DNA from: Basidiobolus ranarum | Lineage: Eukaryota; Basidiobolomycota; Basidiobolomycetes; Basidiobolales | DNA: 44,802 bases | Reading direction: 5' to 3' | NCBI GenBank assembly: GCA_040143965.1 | Contig: JASJQH010000028.1 | Span: 1-44,802, forward strand | Shown: positions 30,565-40,184 of the stretch, in pieces | Position numbering within the stretch: the first letter of the stretch is position 1 | Layout: every line of letters starts with the position of its first letter | Program-made: the position numbers and the translations under genes | The notes under the pieces: model-generated | Database searches by the model: none | What the model was told of the DNA's origin: nothing | The model's input: only the letters and a program-made list of their open reading frames with translations

Positions 30565-32833
30565 TCATTGTATAAAGCCAAAGGCGTTGGAGTTGGTATT
30601 TATCGCTTGTTCAGCCCTAAAGGTGTCAGTGGTGTGAGGAATGTGGGGCTCAAATGTCATTTTGGGTACTAATTTAAACCACTTAACAGCACCCTGGCCT
30701 TCAGGAAGTGTTCTTTGAGGCACTGTATTATGAGTTACACCAAGGTCACCACTATTATCCACCATATTCGTTTTCTGAATCTCACTACCCATATTATAAT
30801 TAATATTGACGTGTTGTGGGTTGAAAGTAGAGAAGGAGAATGGTGATGGCAAGAAGGCATTTCCAAAAGGAGCAAAATTCTGTGACTCTGAGAATAACTC
30901 ATTACAGGTGGTAGTATTCTCCATTAAAGCTGGCTCCATTTTATTGACAGAGTCAACTTTAAATGAAGGAGAAGTTACTCCTGGTCTTTCGTGTAATAGT
31001 TGAAGAATATGACAGTATTTTTCGGATACGGGCATAGTTTTAGATAAACTTTGAAGGGTCCAGTAGAGTAAAGCAACGTCAGTCTCAGCGATAACTTGAT
31101 CCCACGGTATAGAAATAATAGACGAGAGATATACTGTACTTGCAGTAAAGATACAGAAAGGCAAGAAACCATTGAAGTATCCGAAATCGATTGGAGTTAC
31201 ATCGCCTATGATATGAGAAATGGCATTGGCCGCTGTATAGCAACGTTTCAGGGAAGACAACACCCGAAAACTTGGAGCTGGAGTGACTTGGTTTGTATTC
31301 GAATTATGAAGATTGATTCTATGTAGGATAATGGTGCACGTATGATACATGATGTTAAGTTCCCTAACATCCAAGTAAGCCTTATATCTCTCTTCATTAC
31401 AGGCTTTCGGGGACGTGTATTGATACTGAGGGGGAAGTGAGATAGCCCATGTTTGAAGCTCGGCATCCAATGCAACAAATTGAGGACATGGCTTATGGTT
31501 GGACCTGGCCCATTTTTTCACTTTGAGTCGGTTTACGTATCGAGTGATTTTCCCCCAAATAGTAAATAGCTCCACACACACTGCCGATATACTACATGAA
31601 ATATTAGTATACGGTGGAGTAGGATGGAAAGAGACGTCCATTTTATCTTCATCCATTTCCTCTATAGGTAGCATATAACTTGGTGTTTGTATACCATTCT
31701 CCCAAGCAGTGGCAGCTGCGGGTAGTAGCACATGACAATCCCTCTCATCTATCATTAGAGGTCTTCTGGTAACACTGGCGCCATATCTGTCCAGTACGTA
31801 ACACATCCACCAGATTCTTCTTTTCGTCTCTCGGTCGATCCATTGCTCTGGAGAAAGCATTTCATTTGTGTAGTTTTCATCGACTCGATTGATACCAAGT
31901 GCCTGAGCAATTCTACACAAGCACATGACGATACCATATTAATTCATTTGTTTAGCACAAAAACTAGAGTCGACTCTTACCTGATGGCAAGGGCTAAGAT
32001 GGGCAGCAGTAGATATTCGAAATAAATAGCAACCTTTAGTCAACAATCTAGTCAACGATCTAGTCCAAAATACTAGCCAACTAACCTGGGAAAATCCACG
32101 AAGTAGGGCTATGTCCGAACTGAAAGCAAGTCATGATGATCAAAGCTTGTATGGTGGATACATCCAACTGACTGGCCGCCGATAAAAGTTCTTTCGCTTT
32201 TCTAGCGTACAGATTCCCGTTGGTAAATTTCGATGAATGGGTTGGAGTGATTTCATCGCAATATGTACATAAAGTAACCGCATACATGGCATAGAGCAAA
32301 GGTTTAGCCACTCTGTTCTTCTCAAAGTCTTTCATGAATGTAGGTCGATGGATTATTTCTATAGTATTATTTACTTTCTTAAAATAAGTGTCTACTAATA
32401 TTTTGGACTCTTCGAGCGATAAATCTGATGAGGAGTCTGCAGGAAACCAAGAGGGAGAATCCATAACATCTGGCCCATAACCGAAACACAACTCTTGCAT
32501 GCTTTTGGCTCGAAGCATTGACAAATCATCGGCTGCAATTTGATCATTTGAAGTCCCGATATGGCTGAGAACATCCAAAGTATCCTGATGGTTATTTTTC
32601 CTGGTGGTCTTCAAGAGGGCCTCCATTAATTCAATCTTCTTCTCCAACTCTACTATGTATTCTTTTTGAGGATTCCGTTTCTTGGCCAACGGTAAATATT
32701 CGCATTCGTTTCCTAGTCGCAAACAATTGGAACAAGTTGGCTTTTTGCTATCACATTTGACCTTCTTTCTACGACATATTGTACAAGCTTGGCCGAATTT
32801 CCTGCGTTTACTTGGGTCTTTAGGGTTGTTCAT
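30565..32833 (-). CDS. Zn2Cys6 transcription factor (3 exons, 702 aa)
   Basis: Nuclear DNA-binding regulator. Exons 32833-32086, 31993-31981 and 31912-30565; the middle one is a 13-base micro-exon needed to rebuild ALAIRIAQALGINRVD. The zinc cluster is at about residues 15-45: CTICRRKKVKCDSKKPTC then SNCLRLGNEC (spacing CX2CX6CX6CX2CX6C), followed by a short heptad region (YIVELEKKIELMEALL) for dimer formation. The fungal_trans-type middle domain (about 150-480) includes RPTFMKDF, TIQALIIMTCFQFG, SWIFP and RETKRRIWWMCYVLDR. The start is the ATG before NNPKDPSKRRKF; the open frame above it lacks an ATG. The plus-strand gene at 37343 has the same layout and is a paralog. Target genes cannot be inferred. 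Confidence 0.9.
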
Positions 32834-33386
32834 TTTTATTGAGAGTAAGTCTTGGAGAATATGCAAAGTATCAACTGGCCTTTTCACTCAATATAACCTG
32901 TTATCAGTATGTTACACGAATCTGTCGAAAATTATAAGGAAGCAAATCAAGTTCAAATTATCCAGATATAGAATATATATGTATGTAAATAGGCCAAATT
33001 AATCCTCCAACCACAACGAATTCTATACATCTCTCTATTGTCCTTAATATGTTTTGACTCTTGCTACAACCTCTATGCCAAGCAAATTGCTAAATTCGAA
33101 AAAGTGCAACGCACTCCATCACCGCAGAATCTTCTCACCTTATCTAGCAGATGATTGTACCCTGTGAGCCTGTGGCTGTGGTTGAATGTGGCTGTATCGT
33201 TATATATAGCAACCCAGATTCAATATGGTTTGGATTAAAACTAGATACAGCACTGTTTTCAAACTAGATTCATCAGAACATGCAAGTGAGAAAAGCAAAG
33301 CTCTGCTACTATAACGTATATTTATTGTGGTAACTAAGTGAGAAAAGCAAAGCTCTGCTACTATAAAGTATGTTTATTGTGGTAAC
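32834..33386. other. spacer with a 52-base tandem duplication
   Basis: Between the start of the Zn2Cys6 gene and the stop of the PLP-protein gene. Holds the regulator's promoter and the tandem duplication at 33284-33387. No gene seen. Confidence 0.5.
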
Positions 33387-33387
33387 T
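33284..33387 (+). repeat. 52-base tandem duplication
   Basis: Copies 33284-33335 and 33336-33387 differ at only about two positions (AACGTATATT versus AAAGTATGTT), so the duplication is recent. The second copy ends at the first base of the PLP-protein stop codon on the minus strand, so the repeat forms the start of its 3' UTR. Confidence 0.9.
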
Positions 33388-34595
33388 CAATCAGTCTTTT
33401 TAGGACGGGCACCGAAAATACTACTTCCAACGCGTACGTTATTTGAACCTTGTTTCAAGGCCAATTCGTAATCACCGGACATACCCATACTCAGCTCCAA
33501 CCCATCGACACCAAGTTCTTTTTGCAAATTATCTCGGCATTCAGACAATAACTACAAATCTGATAAGTTGATATTCTTGGAAACCAAGTAGAGATCTTTC
33601 TTACCTTGAAATCTGGATTCTCCGTTGCGTCATCTGGCATATCAGGGGCACCGATAGTCATCAGTCCATTGAGTTGAAGTTTCGAACATGACTTGGTAAT
33701 ATACTCAGCTAATGGGAGGATTTCTTTTGGTTCCACTCCGCTCTTAGCTAATATAGCCCAATTAATTAGTGATCCACTGGCAATTAGTTCAATTTCACTC
33801 ACTTTCTTCTCCACTGGTATTCACTTGCACATATACTCGAATCGCTTCAACTCTTTCCACATCTTCACAAGCTTTGTTGAGGAGTCGAGCTTTTTTCTCA
33901 CTGTCAATGGTTTCCACGGCCCATAAATTAGGTATGGCTAAGTGTAAGGTTAATATATAAGTAGAAATAAACCTATTCTATAAGGAAAAATACCGGCAAG
34001 TAGTTTGGCTTTGTTGCTCTGGAAAGTTCCAATAAAATGCCAGGCAATATCTTTGGGTAACTAAGAGGAAGGGAATTTCTAAGTAAATTAAATCCTACGT
34101 CATGTTTCTCCATTTTACTTTACCTCTTCACTTTTTTCTACTAATTCTTGAACCTAAATAAAGAAAAAGTCAGAATAGTGAGTAACTAAAGGGCATTCAT
34201 TTTAAAATTCCATGAACAAATGCTTACATAGTTCTCACCAAAATGGCGTTGACCAGCATTGTAGGCAGCTAAAACATCACTGGCAGGCTTTATTTTGCTT
34301 ACGGCGACTAGACGAGCCTATACTCAATAATGGGGACCTTCAGCTTGTCTGTATGAAGAGAAAGAAATCAATTTGACATATTTACATTCTGCTTCTCAGG
34401 TGTTGCACTCTTTACACGCTCGACGACTTGTTTGAGGTTGTAAGTAACCTCTTCCGCTCTCTCTTGTTGCTGTTGCTCAGTTAATGGATTCATATTCGCC
34501 GCTCTATAAGCTAAACTTCTATAAAATAGTTGGGGAGTTTCTTTATGAAGTGGATACCTCCTAAGTAGACTTTGAAAGCGAGTAAGGTTTACCAT
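33387..34595 (-). CDS. pyridoxal phosphate homeostasis protein, YggS/PROSC family (7 exons, 279 aa)
   Basis: PLP-binding protein with an alanine-racemase-like barrel and no known catalytic turnover; it keeps free PLP in balance. Exons 34595-34386, 34317-34228, 34153-34124, 34060-33994, 33937-33803, 33747-33605 and 33551-33387, frame continuous throughout. Marks: [13 protein letters not shown] with the PLP lysine (about residue 78), [79 protein letters not shown] and the end [12 protein letters not shown]. About 40 extra N-terminal residues rich in Arg, Leu and Ser ([17 protein letters not shown]) look like a mitochondrial presequence. Exon 3 is only 30 bases. All key PLP contacts look intact. 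Confidence 0.94.
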
Positions 34596-34947
34596 TTTTT
34601 TTCGAGCTATAAGCAGCAAATCGATGAATATATTCAATAATCCTTCATAATTTCGATCACCTCTCTATATTGGATATGATAATGATAATCTAGAGCTTTC
34701 TTCAGGCATATTGCATTGTAACATGTTGTATGAAATTTAAGTGATTTTGTTGAGTCAAAATATTTATGTAATGTGACTGCCTCAATCAGATAACTAACGT
34801 AATCCAAACCGTTTGAAAGATCGGCTTTCGATCGGCTGATATGTTATCTCACTCGATTTTTTTTTGATTGACTTCATTTCCTTTTTTTCTAGTTACTTGT
34901 TCTTCCGTTTCTACCAACCAACTCTACCTCACAATAAACTTTAACAG
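34596..34947. other. divergent promoter region
   Basis: About 350 bases between the PLP-protein gene (minus) and the CWC21 gene (plus). AT-rich with pyrimidine runs just upstream of the plus-strand ATG. No further feature seen. Confidence 0.5.
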
Positions 34948-36112
34948 ATGTATAACGGGATTGGACTTACTACACCCCGTGGTTCGGGTACCAATGGTTT
35001 TGTTGTACGAAATCTATCAGCTCTAAGGGAACGCAAAGATCCAGTTCCTAGATTCGATTCTGACAGAGACTTCAAAGCCTCCAGTAAAAAACCCGATCAA
35101 GGAATTCTTGAACACGATAGAAAACGTCAAATCGAACTTAAATGTTTTACTTTACAAACTGAACTCGAAGATGAAGGGTATGTTTTTATATAATGGATAT
35201 TTTTCTAATATTTATGTTGCTAAAATTTCCTTGAATTCCCGTAGAGTTTCAGAGGAACAGATTGAAAAAAAAGTCTCGGAATTAAGAGAAACTCTTATGT
35301 CTGAATTATCAAATCTAGTGGAACGCGATGCTAAAGAATTTAAACTTTATGAGACTCATCAACTCGCTCAGGCCAAAGAGATCGAAAATGCAAAAATGAT
35401 GAAAGCTCTTGGAATTAATAAAGATACTTATGTAGAAGGAGCCGCTTTCGATGAGGAGAAAAAAGCTGCCACCAAAGAAGCAGCTAAAGCCAAACGAGAG
35501 TTAGAAATGCTGGAAAGATCGCGTAGAGAAGAGCGTCAAAATCCTCCAAAAGAAAAACGAGTAACTTCTCATTCCAGAACAAGGAGCCGACGCAAATCTT
35601 ATTCCTCTTCTAGTAGTAGTGGTAGCAGTAGTAGCAGTAGTGATTCTAGCGATTCCTCGAGTAGCTCTTCAAGCGATAGTGACTCTGATGATGAGCATTC
35701 TAAAACACGTAACTCACGTCGTGGGAGATCAGCTTCATCCGACAGACAACGCTCCAGATCTCGTCACTATTCACGTCGCTCACCTAGTTCTTCAAGATCA
35801 AGATCACCTGTATCTCGCTCACGCCCCTCACGACACTCACCAAGCTCCTCGAGATCACGCTCTCGTTCACCCGTATCTCGCTCACGTCCCTCACGACGTT
35901 CACCTAGTTCTTCAAGATCACGATCACCTGTATCTCGCTCACGCCCCTCACGACGCTCACCAAGCTCCTCGAGATCACGCTCTCGTTCACCCGTACGAGC
36001 ATCTCGTCGTTCACGTCGCTCTCGCTCTCTCAGTGTATCTCGTTCACGCTCGCCAGTGCGTTCTTCTCGTCGCTCACGTCGTTCACGTTCTCGTACACCT
36101 GTATCCCCTTAA
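34948..36112 (+). CDS. CWC21: CWC21/SRRM2-like splicing factor with RS tail (2 exons, 365 aa)
   Basis: Spliceosome protein near the catalytic core. Exons 34948-35177 and 35245-36112 (phase 2 junction). The N-terminus MYNGIGLTTPRGSGTNGFV is the hallmark of Cwc21 and human SRRM2 (SRm300); the cwf21 helix region follows at about residues 55-120 (HDRKRQIELKC, EEQIEKKVSELRETL). A charged coiled segment leads to a serine run (about 210-240) and then a long RS domain of about 110 residues made of SPSSSRSRSPVSRSRPSRR-like units, repeated at DNA level with a 120-base period. Yeast Cwc21 lacks such a tail, so this is the long, animal-like SRRM2 form. RS serines are expected SR-kinase targets. Confidence 0.93.
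35771..36000 (+). repeat. 120-base coding repeat in the RS domain
   Basis: Two nearly identical 120-base units (40 codons), each made of two related half units of about 19 and 21 residues. Seen directly by alignment of 35771-35890 with 35891-36000. Likely to vary in copy number. Confidence 0.8.
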
Positions 36113-37342
36113 ATATTTAATTTCCCCGGATTCTATTTATACAGTAGTGAAGCATATAAGTGTACATTGCTATCATCATTTTTATTGACAAACATGTAAG
36201 CTCAAGAATACTCTTTCAAATTCAAGTATAACTGAACTTCATCCATGAGCCGAAACCACCTAAACCACCTAAATTTAGAGTTGATATTGAGATATGAAGA
36301 CTCTTCCAGAAGTGTTCGTGAAGGTGGCGGATGAAACCATTTGTAATAAACTTTCCAAAGAAAACCTGGACCGTGCTGGTGGTTAGCTAGTGGATTTTAG
36401 TGTCATCCATCAGACACCTTTGTTCACACTGTTCTCAAGGCCAGGTACGCAGTTTGAGTATGATGCTATACGTGGCAATTCATGTATGGTTACATTAAAC
36501 CATATGATTGGTCATTTGATAATATGTAAAGCAGAAACAATTGGTCAACTGCTTACCTAACCCTAACCCTAATTCTACATGATCCTAACTTTAAGATACT
36601 CTTTCCATTATCGCTGTACTAAGTACCCTACTACATGTATCACTCTGTGCGCACATAACCCCTTCCAAATCTAGACAGCAGCCATGCGCCCTCGATTATA
36701 CATTAGTCATGCCAAGTCTAATTTAGTAAATAAGCTTATGTTGCTAAAGTGATCATCCACGGTTGATGGTGAACACAAATTCAACTCGTAATCCAGCCAG
36801 TTACCTTGTTACTTTAGATTTTGTGTGATTCTGCATCGGGATCCATTCTTCAAACGCGATTAAGTCGATACTAGTTTGAGAAAATAATTCTCACTGAGTT
36901 TTGTGTCCAACACCAAGGGCATTCCACTCTGATCTGGGCCACCGATGTGAACCTCATGAGAACAAGTTAATTCGATCACGATTTTATTCAGAGTGGCGTT
37001 GCATAGGTTTGGGATGAATTCATTTTAGGGTAACGAATATATATAAATATCATTTCATTCTGAGTCAGTTGATGCAAGCCGATTACCCAATAAGAGCCAG
37101 CAAGTCACAGATTTCTTGTTACTAACGTGCTTTTACTTGAGGGTTTATTTATAATTAAACCATTCAGAGTTTGTGTATATATATGTCCCAGTTCTCTCAT
37201 TCATTCTTCTTGGACATCTTATGATATTTTCTTTTAACAGCGTATAGATTCTCGAGTAGATCTTCTATTCCCTCCATTTCCTATTTGTTACTTGACTCCA
37301 CGACTTTTAGTGTATTCCATAAAGATATTATTTACTATTGAT
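36113..37342. other. intergenic stretch with telomere-like repeats
   Basis: About 1.2 kb without a supported gene. A run of about two and a half CCCTAA units lies at 36556-36573. The right end is the promoter of the second Zn2Cys6 gene, with a TATATATA run near 37176. Confidence 0.5.
36556..36573 (-). repeat. interstitial telomere-like run (CCCTAA)n
   Basis: CCTAACCCTAACCCTAAT, the complement of TTAGGG units, within the spacer upstream of the second Zn2Cys6 gene. Confidence 0.7.
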
Positions 37343-39818
37343 ATGAACCCCCAAGATGCCTTGGATAGCTCCAAGCCCATAAAGCGAAAACGTCTCACTC
37401 AAGCCTGCGACATTTGTAGAAAGAAGAAAGTAAAATGTGACGGAAACCGTCCCAGTTGTTCTAATTGCATACGATTAAATGTCACCTGTACCTATTTACC
37501 AAGTTTCAAAAAGAGAGGTCCACGTCAAGGGCCTACAGCTACTGAAGAGACATTTACTGGTAGTAGTGTGGAATTCTTTCGTCGTCTTTCAACTCCAGGC
37601 TCTACTCAGATAAACAACATAAAGCAGCCAAATACTCCTTTGAGAGCTTCTAGTCTTCCAGATATCAAGCCAATATCCAGTATAGCTCCTGTCTCCTCTC
37701 TTCCTACTGCTCCCACCAATTATTTTAGTAACTTCTCACATATCCCCATTCCTTCTTTCGATGCTGGTGGTACACCTTTCTTTGGAAATGTTAACTCACA
37801 AATATTGCCAGTATATTCACCACACTATTCAAATCAAAGTCCAAAAAAAGAAACCAAGGAGAAAGACACTATGGATGGTGAAATTGCAGTTCGAGAGAAA
37901 GTTGAGCAAGTGTGGTCACAATCATATTTAGGAAACACCTCCGGTCTTCATTCTCTTACTGGTGGAGGTAAAGAAAAAACTCCTTCACCTAAAAGTGAGT
38001 CAGAGGTGTTGTGTTTAGTTGGAGCTGACTCTTTACCCCCGCCACAGATAACTGAACATTTAGCAAATCTTTATTTCGATGTTATTTACCCACAAATGCC
38101 CTTCGTTCATCGACCTACTTTTTTCCGAAAATTGAAAAATAAGGAAATCCCACCCATATTAATATTGAGTATATGTGCTTGTGTATCTCGACTATCAAAC
38201 CATCCGGCCATACTTGCCGATGAATCTACTCGACGTGGTGAAGTGTTTTCTGAACGATTTAGAGATATCTTGGTTTTATGTCTCGACGATCCTTGTCTTT
38301 CCACTATTCAAGCACTCTTGATTTTCTCCTATTACGAGTATACTAATGCTCGGATATCTAGATCCTGGATGTACTTGGGGATGGCTGTTCGGTAAGCCAG
38401 GGCTCTTATTCTTGTTGCTACGTATATTTACTAAAATCTCTACTTTTAGAATGGCTCAGGAGCTGGGAATTAATAGAATCGATGAGGGAGGCTTAATTGA
38501 AGACCAATGCCCAAGTGAATGGGTGGAGGCTGAAACTAGCAGACGAGTTTGGTGGTCTTGCTTTATTCGTGATCGTCTAGTTAGTAGCGGTACTGGCAGG
38601 TCCATGGCAATCGACGAACAGGACACCAGAGTGTTACTTCCCTGTGATGAAAATGATTTCAACAACGAGAACCCTGTGGAGACCGAGTTACTTGATATCT
38701 CTGACAATGCTGCTAATGGATACTCTGTATCATCCTCTTTGCACCCCTATGTGAATGAGAAAGGTATTGGTTATCGTGCTCATTGGGTTAAGTTGGTTGC
38801 CTTGCTGGGAAGAGTATCTCAATTCGTCAATAGTCCTCAGTTTCGCAAAACACGCTCCAGTCCTGAAACTTTGGCCAAATTTGCTACCCTAGAGAACAGT
38901 TTGGCTGCGTGGGCCGAATCTTTGCCTTCACAATATAAATACCCTTGCAATCTTGTGACTGAGTCGTCACCAAGTGCATATGCCAGGGCTGGATTCATTA
39001 TTTGTATCCACATTCTATACCATGCTGTGATTATCTTGCTATACCGTTCCAATCTTGACAAAATCACTCAACAAACGAAAGGAGAGTTTACCGATACCTT
39101 AGTTGGAGACTCTTGGAAGAGATGTATTACATCTGCTAATGAGATCACAGCGGCCATTCCGGATTTCTATACATATCCATCGTGTTACAATTATCCACAT
39201 ATTAGCTTTGGCATTTTCACGGCTGGAACGGTGTACATGCACTCTCTTTTCTCTTCCAATGTTACCACCGCTGTCGAAGAAGCAAAGAGTAAACTCGACA
39301 ATACTTATCAAACTCTTCTTATGCTAAAGAAGGAATGGCCAATGGCCGGAAAATACGGTATCTTACTAAAAGGGTTGGTATCTGTCCGGAACCGTGTTGC
39401 TACACAAGATAAATCGAGTGTGTGCAAGTTGGAAAACCCTTCACTATCTATTACCCCACCGCCAGAGTTTGGGCTGGAGAACTTCAATCTCTCAGCGCCG
39501 GAAACTCAATTCGATAGCACTTCTTCGAACCTCGATTCAATTTACGAATCTCCTCAGGTAGACGAGAGCGGTTTTGACTTCTTCAATGGATTCCAGGATC
39601 TTGTCGATATGCCGTTCAGTCAAGGTGGTTCATTCCTTGATGGACTCTTGAGCAATATGTATACCAGCTCTGGTGCTGATTCCTCAGTCAATAGTTCCCA
39701 TCTACCCCTTGATATGAACAATATTGCGTGTGGATTTAACCCAGAGGAACCTTTGGTAAATGAGCTAAATTTACCAGTTACTCAAGCATGGGCCGGTCAC
39801 CTGACCAATAGTTTCTAA
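37343..39818 (+). CDS. Zn2Cys6 transcription factor, paralog of the gene at 30.6-32.8 kb (2 exons, 805 aa)
   Basis: Exons 37343-38391 and 38450-39818 join as MAVR-MAQELGINRID. The zinc cluster is near residues 20-50 (CDICRKKKVKCDGNRPSC, SNCIRLNVTC). A Ser/Pro-rich linker (about 60-225) follows, then the fungal_trans-type domain from about 235: FVHRPTFFRKL, STIQALLIFSYYEY, SWMYLGMAVR, ETSRRVWWSCFIRDRL and FGIFTAGTVYMHSL. The C-terminal 130 residues are acidic with Phe/Leu patches, like an activation region. The intron sits at the same Arg codon as the last intron of the minus-strand paralog; the extra micro-exon boundary there is missing here. The ATG at 37343 was chosen because the frame above lacks another ATG. 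Target pathway unknown. Confidence 0.9.
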
Positions 39819-40184
39819 CATTTCAGTAAGGTTGTGTTTTGTACATACATTTTCATATTTCTTTTGAATTCTATTTATTTGGTCTAGAAACACACCGTGA
39901 ACAATCCTTACTGTTTATTCTACAACATGCTGTATTTCATGCTTTCGCTTTCCCCTTTGAATTTTTATCGAACACAATACGAAATCAATGCGTATGATAG
40001 TATATTCTATATAAAATAAGAACACTATCTAAATTCACATTCCAAAAAACAAGTCACACAAATCTATTTGGAATCCAATTTTATGGTCTAAATATAAAAG
40101 AAACATTTATCGTACATTGGGGGGGGGGTTAAGTGAAGTGGGGGAAATGCTTAGATAAATATGCACTCTTAGTGGAACACTCCA
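39819..40184. other. 3' spacer between converging genes
   Basis: About 365 AT-rich bases where the second Zn2Cys6 gene and transketolase end towards each other. It contains a run of ten G (40119-40128) on the plus strand. No gene seen. Confidence 0.5.

Noticed and set aside
35619-36188. ORF rich in His, Val and Ala overlapping the CWC21 RS tail
   Set aside because: A frame shadow of the serine/arginine repeat DNA; composition is what a shifted RS repeat gives.
40119-40128. Run of ten G as a functional G-quadruplex
   Set aside because: A single G run, with only one further run of five nearby, does not give the four tracts needed; more likely a homopolymer in a 3' spacer.
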